A program made the translations under genes and the position numbers. Of a stretch of 26,582 nt of DNA, positions 1 to 7,224 are shown piece by piece. This DNA is from a virus. Every line of letters begins with the position of its first letter. The stretch's first letter is position 1. The notes below the pieces were generated by a model, which saw nothing but the letters and a program-made list of their open reading frames with translations, was not told where the DNA came from and made no database searches. Location: positions 1-26,582 of IMG/VR virus record IMGVR_UViG_3300017782_000177. One strand, given 5' to 3'.

Positions 1-16
1 AATTAAATAAATACAA

Positions 17-298
17 ATGAACTTAGAAACAAAATTTAAAAAAGAAACAGGTTTTGATGCTTATGCAGATAATGATTTAAAACCTAAAGTGCCAAGCAAT
101 TATTATGTAAAATGGCTTGAAGAGCAATTAACTTTAACCGATGTTGTAAAATCGTTACCGACTGAAGAAGAAATAAATTTAGCAGCTAATGGATGTAGCG
201 ATGTAAATGGAGTTATATGTGCAGATGAATACTGGGTAATAGCTAAAAATAATGGTTTTAAAGAAGGTGTAAAATGGCTAATTAATAGACTAAAGTAA
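17..298 (+). CDS. Small AT-rich hypothetical protein before the portal gene
   Basis: I do not recognise a function. The 93-residue product is acidic, has no signal peptide or membrane segment, and carries a pattern (ETGF near residue 10, then Y-V-x-W-L-E around residues 30-35) that looks like small phage proteins of Bacteroidota. The coding sequence is clearly richer in A and T than the head genes that follow, and it is separated from the portal gene by about 150 non-coding bases with two hairpins. Both points suggest a separately acquired moron between the (unseen) large terminase and the portal. The start is the first ATG after an AT-rich leader. A real gene is likely because codon use is consistent and the frame is open from the leader to a TAA. 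Confidence 0.6.
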   Translation: MNLETKFKKETGFDAYADNDLKPKVPSNYYVKWLEEQLTLTDVVKSLPTEEEINLAANGCSDVNGVICADEYWVIAKNNGFKEGVKWLINRLK

Positions 299-390
299 GG
301 CAATGTTTTACAACTTGCGGATAAACTTAGCCCAACGGAAACTGATTATTTATTCATAATTGTCCAATATTAACCAAGTTTTACCACGTC

Positions 391-413
391 AAAAAAAAGG
401 AAACTCAGTTTCC
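391..413 (-). terminator. Minus-strand intrinsic terminator-like hairpin
   Basis: GGAAAC (399-404) and GTTTCC (408-413) form a 6-bp stem with a 3-base loop. Eight A residues on the plus strand (391-398) become a T8 tract directly after the hairpin on the minus strand, which is the classic intrinsic terminator layout. What minus-strand transcript it would stop is not clear, since no minus-strand gene is seen upstream of it. Confidence 0.4.
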
Positions 414-442
414 CTTCTACCTCATTTTGAAGTAGAAGTTTT
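414..442 (+). terminator. Plus-strand hairpin followed by TTTT, just before portal
   Basis: CTTCTAC (414-420) pairs with GTAGAAG (432-438) across an 11-base loop, and four T residues follow. It starts at the base after the minus-strand hairpin. As a terminator it would isolate the small AT-rich gene from the head operon; as an RNA structure it would sit right at the portal start. The T tract is short, so termination may be partial. Confidence 0.35.
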
Positions 443-447
443 GCTAT

Positions 448-1698
448 GTGGAATTCAGTCTACTGTCATTCAAGTTGGGGGGGAACCGGAGGTCTTCTTC
501 TGGGGATTCATCTTTGAGATCACCGCGTCAATGGTTACTTGATGCAATAGGATCTCTTTATTCAACGTCTGGAAAAAAAGTTACTCCGGAGAAGGCACTT
601 ACGCTATCTGCTGTCTGGCGTGCTGTTTCACTTATCAGTGAGACAGTCGGTTCTCTTTCATTTGAAGTTGTTCGTAGGCTTGAAAATGGTGGTCGCGTTG
701 TTGAAACGGATCATCAGCTCTATCCACTGGTCCACACTCAGGTAAATAGCTGGCTAAGTAGCCAGATGTTTAGACAAACCATGCAGATGATCGCCTTGCT
801 GTATGGCAATGCAGTGGCGATTATACATAGAGATAAAGATGGATTTCCTCAGTCTTTTGAGATCCTAAAGCCAGGAAGCTTTAAAATCTTCCTGAATGAA
901 GGGAACAAGTGGTTCAAGCTAGTTGGAAAAGATATGCCCATTGCGGATGCTGATGTCATTCACATAATGGGGCAAAGTCTTAATGGTTACGAGGGGCTAT
1001 CGGCTATTCAATACCATGCTCGAACTCTGTCTCTTGGCATGGTCACGAAAGATTACCAAGAGAAGTTCTATAGAAATGGTGCTCATGTAAAAGGCGCGCT
1101 CAAATTTGCTGGGCAATTAAAAGAGGGTAGGCCAGCTGAGCTGTCCGAAGAGTGGGATAAAAACTGGGGCGGAGAGAATAGCTTTAAAACTCCTGTGCTT
1201 CATTCTGGAGCCGAGTACGAGAGATTCAGCCTTCCTCAACGTGATGCCCAAACCATTGAGCTTATGGGCTGGAATGTTGAGGATATCGCCAGGGTGTATG
1301 GTTTAACTCTGGATCGATTGTCCAGTGAGAAGAAGACCAGCTACAACTCAATAGAGCAGAACAATATGCGGTTTATTCAGGACTGCATTCGGCCAAAAGC
1401 CAAAATCTGGGAAGCAGAGTATGAAAGAAAGGTGCTCTATGGAGATTCTTCACTGAAGGCAGCACTAGATCTCAATAGTCTCCTTCGTGGAGATATCAAA
1501 ACAAGAATCAACTACTACAGATCTCTGTGGTATATGGGTGGAATCAATGTGAATGAGATCCGCTCTAAGGAAAATATGAACCCGCGTGATGGTGGTGATG
1601 AATACTTCAATCCCACCAACATGCAATCCGAATCCATGGCTGTGATCATGGAAAAACTTGCTGAACTCGAACTAGAAATGAAGAAAGATGAAGCGTGA
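448..1698 (+). CDS. Portal protein (HK97 gp3 family)
   Basis: The portal dodecamer forms the DNA channel at one capsid vertex, docks the terminase during packaging and later the head-tail connector. The 416-residue length is normal for HK97-type portals. The family signature near the N-terminus is visible around residues 49-70 (KALTLSAVWRAVSLISET), followed by the usual YGNAVA segment (about 114-119) and the I-H-x-x-G-Q-S-x-N-G-Y-E-G-L-S block near 170-183. The start is GTG at 448; an ATG two bases upstream is in another frame and stops quickly. The GTG frame gives the expected basic N-terminus before the conserved core. The gene overlaps the protease gene by 11 bases, so the two are probably translationally coupled. 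The terminase that should precede it lies outside the window. Confidence 0.93.
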   Translation: MEFSLLSFKLGGNRRSSSGDSSLRSPRQWLLDAIGSLYSTSGKKVTPEKALTLSAVWRAVSLISETVGSLSFEVVRRLENGGRVVETDHQLYPLVHTQVNSWLSSQMFRQTMQMIALLYGNAVAIIHRDKDGFPQSFEILKPGSFKIFLNEGNKWFKLVGKDMPIADADVIHIMGQSLNGYEGLSAIQYHARTLSLGMVTKDYQEKFYRNGAHVKGALKFAGQLKEGRPAELSEEWDKNWGGENSFKTPVLHSGAEYERFSLPQRDAQTIELMGWNVEDIARVYGLTLDRLSSEKKTSYNSIEQNNMRFIQDCIRPKAKIWEAEYERKVLYGDSSLKAALDLNSLLRGDIKTRINYYRSLWYMGGINVNEIRSKENMNPRDGGDEYFNPTNMQSESMAVIMEKLAELELEMKKDEA

Positions 1699-2293
1699 AT
1701 TGACAAATGCTCCACATCGTAGATATGTGACATCCCCGGTTACTGCCAAGCGCAATGTCTCAGAAGGTGAGTGGCAGCCTGCCACAATTGAAGGAATTGC
1801 TTCCAAGGTTGGAATCACCTATGATATGTACTACTTCAAAGAGCGCGTGGAACCAGGTGCTTTTGATGATGTGTTGGGCGATGATGTTCGCGCACTCTTC
1901 AACCATGACAACAATTATGTTCTTGGCCGTACTGCTTCCAAAACACTTGAGCTGTACTTGAATGATGAAGGCCATCTGGCTTACAGATACCGAACTCCAG
2001 ATAGATCTTTTGCCAGAGATCTGGAAGATATGATTCTCACCGGTGATGTCTCGCAGTGTTCATTCCAGTTTACCCTGTGTGATTATCACTGGGAAATGGA
2101 AGATGGTGATGATCTGTTGGTCATTACAAAAATGAAAACACTTCTGGACGTAGGTCCTGTGACTTTTCCGGCAAGTCAGGATACAGAAGTTGAGGCCAAG
2201 AGATCATTGGATATGATTTCTAAGCCAAAGCGCCGGAATGTAAAATCGGAACAAATGCAGCGACGCTTCAAGCTGCTTTCACTTAAACAATAA
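1688..2293 (+). CDS. Prohead maturation protease (HK97 gp4-like, U35/S78 type)
   Basis: This serine protease is packaged in the prohead and removes the N-terminal scaffolding domain of the capsid protein. The 201-residue product shows the family core: an E-G-I-A-S segment near 35-39, a G-A-F-D segment (57-60), catalytic His in the FNHD motif (H73), and the serine block G-D-V-S-x-C-S-F-x-F (119-128), in which S122 or S125 is the nucleophile, followed by V-G-P-V-T-F-P-A near 155-162. The tail after residue 170 is basic and probably self-cleaved or disordered. It sits between portal and capsid genes, the standard HK97 order. It starts at ATG 1688 inside the end of the portal gene. Confidence 0.92.
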   Translation: MKRELTNAPHRRYVTSPVTAKRNVSEGEWQPATIEGIASKVGITYDMYYFKERVEPGAFDDVLGDDVRALFNHDNNYVLGRTASKTLELYLNDEGHLAYRYRTPDRSFARDLEDMILTGDVSQCSFQFTLCDYHWEMEDGDDLLVITKMKTLLDVGPVTFPASQDTEVEAKRSLDMISKPKRRNVKSEQMQRRFKLLSLKQ

Positions 2294-2310
2294 CCAAAAA
2301 CAGAATCAAG

Positions 2311-3648
2311 ATGAAAAAGACATCTGTTCAACTGAAGCAGGAGCGCAAAGGCAAAGAAGACAAAATGCGCTCGCTGCTTTACAATGACAAAGGAGAAACG
2401 CGTGATCTTTCTCCGGATCAAGAAAAAGAGTTTGACACTCTGGAAAGTGAGATCCGCAGCCTGGACACACAAATTGAATCCGCTGAAAAGCGCGAGAAGA
2501 TGGAGGCTCGTCTGGCAAAAGACAAGGCCAAAAATGATGGGTTGAATCCTGAAAGCCGTGAAATTGAAAAGAATTACTCCATTACACGCCATCTAGGTTT
2601 TGCTGCCGAAAAGCGCGGAGCTGATGGTTTTGAGCAAGAAATGGAGCAGGAGGCCGAAAAGGAATTCCGAGAGGCCGGTGTTTCCGTCGAAGGTCGAGGT
2701 ATTTTGATTCCTCGTTCAGTTCTCAACTCTCGTGCTTTTGGAACCAAGCAGCGCTTTAAGCGCGATATGACAGCTGGCACCGGAACACAGGGTGGTTTCA
2801 CTGTTGAGACGGAAGTTCAAGGCCTCATTCCTGCACTTCGTGAGCAGAATGTACTTATGGCCGAAGGTGCCGGGGTCATGGAAGGACTTCAAGGGAATGT
2901 TGACATGCCCCGTGAGAATGCGGTAGCTGCCTTCACTCGTAAGGGGGAAACTGGTGATGCAGATGAAACATCTCCATCTTTTACCAATGTCGAGCTTCGT
3001 CCAAAGCGTTTGACTGGATTTATTGATGTCTCCAATCAGCTGCTTCGCCAGAGCAGTATATCGGTTCAGGCAAGAGTTGAAGATCAGATTGCCAAAGGGG
3101 TTGCTACCAAGCTGGATATTGAAGGCTTCCAGGGCACTGGTTCAAATGATCAGCCCACTGGAATCATCACAGATTCAGGGGTTGTAGTTGTGGCCATTGG
3201 TGCAAACGGTGGAGCTTTGACCTATGCGGGAATCCTCAAGATGGAGCAAGAGCTGGCCGATGTGTATGGCGACATGGCACCGGTCTTCATCACGACCAAT
3301 AAGGGCCGCAGAAAGCTGAAAAACACTGCGCTGGATGCTGGATCCGGTATCTTCCTTTGGGATCGCAAAGACAACAGCGTTGAGGGATATCCAGCAATGG
3401 CCACTAGCCATCTGCCAAACAATCTTGCCAAGGGTACTGGTACTGGTCTGAGTGCAGCCATACTGGGGTCTATCAATGCACAGACCCTGACTTACGCAAT
3501 GTGGGGTGGCCTTGAGATCATTGTGAACCCTTACACCAAAGGGAAGGCTGGAATCACTGAATTTATTGTAAACAGCTACAGTGATTTCGCAGTGCTTCAG
3601 CCCAATGCTTTTGTTGTTGTTAAGGACTTCGATACTGCTATCTCCTAA
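2311..3648 (+). CDS. Major capsid protein with N-terminal delta domain (HK97 gp5 family)
   Basis: The shell subunit, 445 residues. Residues 1 to about 100 are highly charged and heptad-like, matching the coiled-coil delta (scaffolding) domain that the upstream protease removes. The HK97 fold probably begins near residue 150, where the typical T-x-G-T-x-x-G-G-F-T-V-E-T-E sequence appears. The middle has the usual L-R-P-K-R-L-T-G-F-I-D-V-S-N-Q-L-L segment and the D-x-E-G-F-Q-G-T-G-S pattern (E-loop and P-domain regions of this family); the C-terminus carries the F-x-V-x-K-D-F ending. No separate scaffold gene is seen, consistent with the fused delta domain. A perfect GC-rich hairpin follows the stop codon. 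Confidence 0.95.
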   Translation: MKKTSVQLKQERKGKEDKMRSLLYNDKGETRDLSPDQEKEFDTLESEIRSLDTQIESAEKREKMEARLAKDKAKNDGLNPESREIEKNYSITRHLGFAAEKRGADGFEQEMEQEAEKEFREAGVSVEGRGILIPRSVLNSRAFGTKQRFKRDMTAGTGTQGGFTVETEVQGLIPALREQNVLMAEGAGVMEGLQGNVDMPRENAVAAFTRKGETGDADETSPSFTNVELRPKRLTGFIDVSNQLLRQSSISVQARVEDQIAKGVATKLDIEGFQGTGSNDQPTGIITDSGVVVVAIGANGGALTYAGILKMEQELADVYGDMAPVFITTNKGRRKLKNTALDAGSGIFLWDRKDNSVEGYPAMATSHLPNNLAKGTGTGLSAAILGSINAQTLTYAMWGGLEIIVNPYTKGKAGITEFIVNSYSDFAVLQPNAFVVVKDFDTAIS

Positions 3649-3674
3649 ATAGGAGGTAATGGTTGATTGGACCC

Positions 3675-3699
3675 GGGAGGGCAGCTGGTCTGCCCTCCC
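3675..3699 (+). promoter_or_regulatory. Perfect 10-bp GC-rich hairpin after the capsid gene
   Basis: GGGAGGGCAG (3675-3684) and CTGCCCTCCC (3690-3699) are exact complements with a 5-base loop. No T tract follows, so it is not a standard intrinsic terminator. It lies 26 bases after the capsid stop and before the ATG at 3710. It could protect the capsid mRNA from 3'-to-5' decay or reduce read-through to the less abundant downstream proteins. Confidence 0.6.
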
Positions 3700-3709
3700 A
3701 TCCAAATAC

Positions 3710-4132
3710 ATGAATAAAAAATCATTTATTGTGAGAAAGACAATCAAAGTAGAATTCATCTCAAATGCTGCGCATGCAGTGGGCCTGGCTTATGTCAAAG
3801 GTGAAGTGGCTGACTTAAAAGAAGAGTTGGCGAAACAAGTAATTGAAGATGGATACGCATTGGAAGTGCGAGTGGAGAGTGACCTTCCAAAGGACTTTCC
3901 AAAAAGAGATCTGCTTATAGAATCAGGTCTCACACGTCTAGAAGACGTTCAAAAAGCATCTGACAAGGACTTAGAAGCACTCAAAGGAGTTGGTGAGAAG
4001 ACTGTCGAAGAGATTCGAGATTACTTATCGGATGCGCCAAAGGCCATCGATGAAGAAAAAGAATCTCCTGAGGCGCCAGAAACCCAGCCTCCAGGAGATA
4101 ATAAGCCATCCTCTTCAAATCCAGAAGGATAA
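3710..4132 (+). CDS. Helix-hairpin-helix protein of the head region
   Basis: About 140 residues from the ATG at 3710. Residues near 64-103 (S-G-L-T-R-L-E-D-V through L-K-G-V-G-E-K-T-V-E-E-I) form a clear helix-hairpin-helix motif, a nonspecific DNA-binding fold that also occurs in the RNA polymerase alpha C-terminal domain. The tail is rich in Pro, Glu and Ser and looks disordered. Its place between capsid and connector genes suggests a minor head or head-DNA role, but no function is established. The frame is open from an ATG at 3659 preceded by AGGAGG, but that start would put the 25-base hairpin inside the coding region and has only two bases between the AGGAGG and the ATG, so I prefer 3710, which gives MNKKSF. 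Confidence 0.7.
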   Translation: MNKKSFIVRKTIKVEFISNAAHAVGLAYVKGEVADLKEELAKQVIEDGYALEVRVESDLPKDFPKRDLLIESGLTRLEDVQKASDKDLEALKGVGEKTVEEIRDYLSDAPKAIDEEKESPEAPETQPPGDNKPSSSNPEG

Positions 4133-4141
4133 AGAAATCAA

Positions 4142-4741
4142 GTGACAAGAGCATCAAAATACAGGTTGAATACTGCTGCTGAATTTATGGTGGTTAGTCT
4201 TGATCGTGCTAAAGAGCACCTCAAAGCTGACGGAATTGAAGCAGAAGATGCTCTTATCACTGATTACATAGAGGCTGCTACAGAATGGGCGCAAGACTAT
4301 TCTCAGAAAGCATTTATGAAACAAGTCTGGGAGGTTTATCTAGATGAATGGCCATATCATTCCTGTGTTGAAATCGGGCGATACAATCCGGTGTTGTCTA
4401 TTGATTCAGTTCAATACAAGGATGAGCAAGGAGACTATCAGGATCTATCTACTTCCAATTTCATTAAAGATCTGAATGGCCCAATTGCCAAAGTTCATTT
4501 CATCAACAATCTTCCATCCTTGCAAAGTGATCAGGTCGATAGGATCAAGATCACCATGACCGTGGGTTATTCTGCTTCGGCTAATGAAGCAGCACAGAGA
4601 TCTGCAGTTGATAAGCGTGTGATTCCTGCTGTGCTTCTAAAGGTGGCCGAAATGCATTTGTACAGAGAAGATCGCCAACAAAAGAGTGGCAATTTAACTG
4701 CAGCAGAGTATCTACTTCATCCATTAAAAGCCTCTATCTGA
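4142..4741 (+). CDS. Head-tail connector protein (gp6/gp15-like)
   Basis: This family forms the ring below the portal. The 199-residue product has the N-terminal pattern typical of the family: K-Y-R-L-N-T-A-A-E-F followed by S-L-D-R-A-K-E-H-L-K (about 19-28), then the helix D-x-L-I-T-D-Y-I-E-A-A-T-E-W-A and a beta-rich middle with R-Y-N-P-V-L-S-I-D-S-V. The helical C-terminus (A-V-L-L-K-V-A-E-M-H-L-Y-R-E-D-R) is also characteristic. The start is GTG at 4142; ATG at 4187 would remove the conserved leading strand. The stop overlaps the next start by one base. Confidence 0.85.
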   Translation: MTRASKYRLNTAAEFMVVSLDRAKEHLKADGIEAEDALITDYIEAATEWAQDYSQKAFMKQVWEVYLDEWPYHSCVEIGRYNPVLSIDSVQYKDEQGDYQDLSTSNFIKDLNGPIAKVHFINNLPSLQSDQVDRIKITMTVGYSASANEAAQRSAVDKRVIPAVLLKVAEMHLYREDRQQKSGNLTAAEYLLHPLKASI

Positions 4742-5073
4742 TGAATGCAGGAAAAATGGATAGAAGAATCGCGCTTTTGAGTCCAACCATTACAACTACT
4801 GGTACTGGTGAACAAACGGAATCCTTCAATCAGGTGGCTGAAGTCTGGGCTCAATTTTTAGATGGCAAAGGCAAAGAGGGTTTTGAGAATGATCAGAAGA
4901 AAAGCATTACGCATGCCTCATTTGTCATTCGATACAGAACAGATGTTCGCCCTAACTGGGAAATCTTCGCGGAGGGGAATATCAGGTATGAGATCACAGC
5001 AATTCAAGAGGTGTCGATCAAGGGCGTAAGTCGCCATCGATACCTGGCATTATTGAGCAAAAGGAAATACTAA
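4741..5073 (+). CDS. Head closure / head-tail adaptor protein (SPP1 gp16-like)
   Basis: The 110-residue product matches the small beta-barrel head-closure family: an early M-D-R-R-I-A-L-L-S-P segment, a central E-V-W-A-Q-F-L segment, and the terminal pair I-R-Y-E-I-T-A-I-Q-E and R-H-R-Y-L-A-L-L. It plugs the portal after packaging and makes the interface to the tail. Start and stop overlap the neighbours by one base on both sides (TGATG and TAATG), as in tightly coupled morphogenesis operons. Confidence 0.8.
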   Translation: MNAGKMDRRIALLSPTITTTGTGEQTESFNQVAEVWAQFLDGKGKEGFENDQKKSITHASFVIRYRTDVRPNWEIFAEGNIRYEITAIQEVSIKGVSRHRYLALLSKRKY

Positions 5074-5318
5074 TGGCAAAAGCAATTCCAACAAATGGTG
5101 AACGGCTTACTCCAAATGATTCTGGAGTATTTGCAAGTTCTGGTACCATCTATGTCAATGGCTCTGGGAACATCAATGTGCTCCTTGAGGACATGGTTGA
5201 AAGCGATGATCCCAATGACGGAATCATCTTCGAGGGTGTATCTGGGGATTTTCCAAGATCAGTCAAGAAGGTCTTTGCGACCAATACCACTATCTCAAGC
5301 TTCATTCTGGACAAGTGA
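5073..5318 (+). CDS. Small head protein resembling gene-transfer-agent spike base
   Basis: The 81-residue product has the pattern T-P-x-D ... A-S-S-G-T-I-Y-V-N-G-S-G-N-I-N-V-L-L ... F-E-G-V-S-G-D-F-P-x-S-V-K-K-V-F-A-T-x-T-T-I. This resembles from memory the RCAP_Rcc01079 spike-base family, small proteins carrying head spikes on Rhodobacter gene transfer agents and some siphophages. The location, within the head-tail joining block, is compatible with a capsid or neck decoration role. No transmembrane segment or signal peptide. The resemblance is by pattern only, so the assignment is tentative; the gene itself is well supported by one-base overlaps with both neighbours. Confidence 0.55.
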   Translation: MAKAIPTNGERLTPNDSGVFASSGTIYVNGSGNINVLLEDMVESDDPNDGIIFEGVSGDFPRSVKKVFATNTTISSFILDK

Positions 5319-5821
5319 TGAGCACATTGGTTGGTGTAGATATCAAAGGAATGGATGAGCTGATTCATAAGCTCAGCCAAATTGGTGATGCTCGTAAAAC
5401 CAGAAGAGCTCTGATATCTATTCATCGGCCAGTGCTTCGTCCAGTCGTTGCTGCTGCCAAGCGTGAAGCACCAAAGAGATCGTCAGTGATCATGAGTGGT
5501 CCGCGTGCTGGCAAAAAGCAATCGCAGAACAACAAGTTTGGGCCATCGCCAAACTTGAAAAAAGCTATTGGGATCATCGTTGGTAAAGGCAATCCGAACA
5601 TCAATATGTATGTGGGTCCTCGTGCGGGTTCGAAGAGGAAGAATGATGGTTGGTATGCACGGCTTATTCATTACGGATTCAAGGCAGGTGGTAGAACAAC
5701 TGTTCCGGCCAATCCATTCATGGATCGCGCATCAAGGCAAACAGTTCCTGGTGCTCAAAAGAAAGCTTTGAATATGGCTGCTAAGCAGATTGACAAACAG
5801 ATCAAAAAGCTCAGTAAATGA
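5318..5821 (+). CDS. Tail completion protein, HK97 gp10 family
   Basis: The 167-residue basic product carries the HK97 gp10 pattern: an N-terminal V-D-I-K-G-M-D-E-L-I-H-K-L strand-helix, A-K-R-E-A-P-K-R-S near 49-57, a central Y-V-G-P-R segment, the W-Y-A-R-L-I-H-Y-G-F block and P-A-N-P-F-M-D-R-A. Members of this family complete the tail's upper end and help join it to the head. An upstream in-frame GTG at 5315 exists, but the ATG at 5318 overlaps the previous stop by one base and is the likelier start. The stop overlaps the next ATG in an ATGA arrangement. Confidence 0.88.
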   Translation: MSTLVGVDIKGMDELIHKLSQIGDARKTRRALISIHRPVLRPVVAAAKREAPKRSSVIMSGPRAGKKQSQNNKFGPSPNLKKAIGIIVGKGNPNINMYVGPRAGSKRKNDGWYARLIHYGFKAGGRTTVPANPFMDRASRQTVPGAQKKALNMAAKQIDKQIKKLSK

Positions 5822-6228
5822 TAGGGTCGACCATCTATAAGATATTGCAAAGTAGCGGGGCTGTTCAGGCACTTCTCGGCTTTGAAGAGAGTGGAACTAT
5901 AAAAGTGAGGGTGTCGCCAATGAAGATCCAGCAATTGCAGGTGCTTCCAGCTGTATTCTACCAAGTTTTGGATAATGATCCCAATGACTCAAAGTATGGC
6001 TCCAGTCGTCTAGATGAAAAAAGGGTTCAACTGACCTGCTATTCCGACACATATAAAGAATCAGAGAATGTGATGTATGCCGTTCGTTTAGCGCTCGATA
6101 GGTATTCCGGAACAGTGAACGACCAGAAAATTCAAAGCATCCAATTTCTAACAGAAAGAGATGCGTACAGCGAAAGTGGGGAAGTTTCGGGAATCCAGAT
6201 GGACTTTAAAATTCGGGTGGCAAGATGA
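5818..6228 (+). CDS. Tail terminator-like protein (DUF3168 family)
   Basis: The 136-residue product shows the DUF3168 layout: an N-terminal helix (S-T-I-Y-K-I-L-Q-S-S-G-A-V-Q-A-L-L-G), an L-P-A-V-F-Y-Q-V strand, an R-V-Q-L-T-C-Y-S-D-T-Y segment, a helix with V-M-Y-A-V-R-L-A-L-D, and a final M-D-F-K-I-R-V strand. Family members cap the tail tube after the tape measure has set its length. It starts in an ATGA overlap with the gp10-like gene and ends in an overlap with the first tail-tube gene. Confidence 0.82.
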   Translation: MIGSTIYKILQSSGAVQALLGFEESGTIKVRVSPMKIQQLQVLPAVFYQVLDNDPNDSKYGSSRLDEKRVQLTCYSDTYKESENVMYAVRLALDRYSGTVNDQKIQSIQFLTERDAYSESGEVSGIQMDFKIRVAR

Positions 6229-6749
6229 GTAAGAACGGATCTGACATCCTGCTTCGTATTTCAGTTGACGGTGGTGTGAACTATGAGTACATAGCTATGA
6301 GTACGGAAGCATCTTATGGCCGTGCAAAGGAGACTAGGGAGGTCATGACCAAGTACTCTGGTGGTAATGCACAGCTGGCCAAAGGAGGAAAGAAGAGCTT
6401 TACAATTAATGGTTCTGGATTCGTGGTATTTGCCAGTTCTGAAGGTCATCTTACACCGTCTTCATTTGATTCTGTTTTTGAAAATGGAATTAGAGTCTGG
6501 GTAGAAGTGGTAGATGTCGAGGACTCAGTGGTTCGATTGGTGGGCCAATTGGAACAGGCCAATTATGACATCACTTCTGGAACAGAGGACGATCTTGTAT
6601 ATGACCTACAGTTTTCTGGGTCACAATGGTTTGCTAGAGGTTATCTGGCATATCTCGATAAACAAGCAACAAAACAAGGTGCCGTGCAGGTCGCAGGAGA
6701 CTGTGCTTCTGCCCTCATCAATTCATATAGAGCAATCAGTACAACCTAA
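6225..6749 (+). CDS. Major tail tube protein, copy 1
   Basis: A 174-residue siphovirus tail-tube protein, placed directly after the tail terminator. The core S-Y-G-R-A-K-E-T-R-E-V, K-Y-S-G-G, G-G-K-K-S and the later T-S-G-T-E-D-D-L-V-Y-D-L-Q-F-S-G are shared with the next gene, showing that the two are paralogues. This copy has about 26 more residues, mostly an extra C-terminal segment (after about 145) with two cysteines absent from copy 2. Which copy builds most of the tube cannot be told from sequence. Confidence 0.82.
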   Translation: MSKNGSDILLRISVDGGVNYEYIAMSTEASYGRAKETREVMTKYSGGNAQLAKGGKKSFTINGSGFVVFASSEGHLTPSSFDSVFENGIRVWVEVVDVEDSVVRLVGQLEQANYDITSGTEDDLVYDLQFSGSQWFARGYLAYLDKQATKQGAVQVAGDCASALINSYRAISTT

Positions 6750-6760
6750 AAACAAAATAA

Positions 6761-7207
6761 ATGGCTGCATCACAAGAACCCATCAATGGATCAGATTACG
6801 TCGTGGAGATTTCTACAGACGGGTCGACCTGGACAGGTTTGGCTTTCGCTGAGAACGCGAGTCTCAGTAGGGCGAAAGAAGAAAGAGAAGTGACCAACAA
6901 GTATTCCGGCGGGTACAAAGAGTTGGGTCGAGGAGGAAAAAAGAGCTGGGAAATGTCTTCGGACGGCTTCACAGTCTATGACGATCCGGACAACAGAATT
7001 ACTCCAGATACTCTTCATGAATATTGGGAGCAGGATAATCATCTCTGGTTCCGTTTCACGCATCAGGGTGCAAATGTGGGAGATTACCGCTACACTGGTA
7101 AAGGGTCTGTTAGGACATTAGATGAGAATTCCGGAACCGAGGACAGTGTGAAGTACACCATTGCCATAGCTGGATCTGGTGAGCTCAATGCCACTGAAAT
7201 CACATAA
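6761..7207 (+). CDS. Major tail tube protein, copy 2
   Basis: A 148-residue paralogue of the preceding tail protein. Matching blocks are S-L-S-R-A-K-E-E-R-E-V, K-Y-S-G-G, G-G-K-K-S-W, an R-I-T-P-D-T segment where copy 1 has H-L-T-P-S-S, and N-S-G-T-E-D-S-V-K-Y-T-I-A-I-A-G-S-G. It lies 11 bases after copy 1 on the same strand, with a similar AT-rich spacer. It could be the main tube subunit with copy 1 a specialised ring, or the reverse. Divergence between the copies is large enough to suggest an old duplication. Confidence 0.82.
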   Translation: MAASQEPINGSDYVVEISTDGSTWTGLAFAENASLSRAKEEREVTNKYSGGYKELGRGGKKSWEMSSDGFTVYDDPDNRITPDTLHEYWEQDNHLWFRFTHQGANVGDYRYTGKGSVRTLDENSGTEDSVKYTIAIAGSGELNATEIT

Positions 7208-7224
7208 TCTAAATCAGTCCAATC

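Larger units (their letters stand above)
299..447. other. Non-coding AT-rich leader before the portal
   Basis: No convincing open frame fills this stretch. It is AT-rich like the preceding small gene and ends with two adjacent inverted repeats (annotated separately) that stop about ten bases before the portal start codon. It may be the boundary of an inserted moron or a leader that controls portal expression. Confidence 0.5.

Noticed and set aside
360-542. 60-residue frame from a TTG start overlapping the portal start
   Set aside because: It crosses both hairpins and the conserved portal N-terminus in another frame; no family resemblance.
3659-3709. Start of the HhH gene at ATG 3659 with AGGAGG
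   Set aside because: The spacing between AGGAGG and ATG is only two bases, the added residues would be encoded by a perfect hairpin, and Shine-Dalgarno use is not seen elsewhere in this genome.
3175-3759. 194-residue open frame on the minus strand
   Set aside because: It is antisense to the conserved end of the major capsid gene; no signal or domain supports it.
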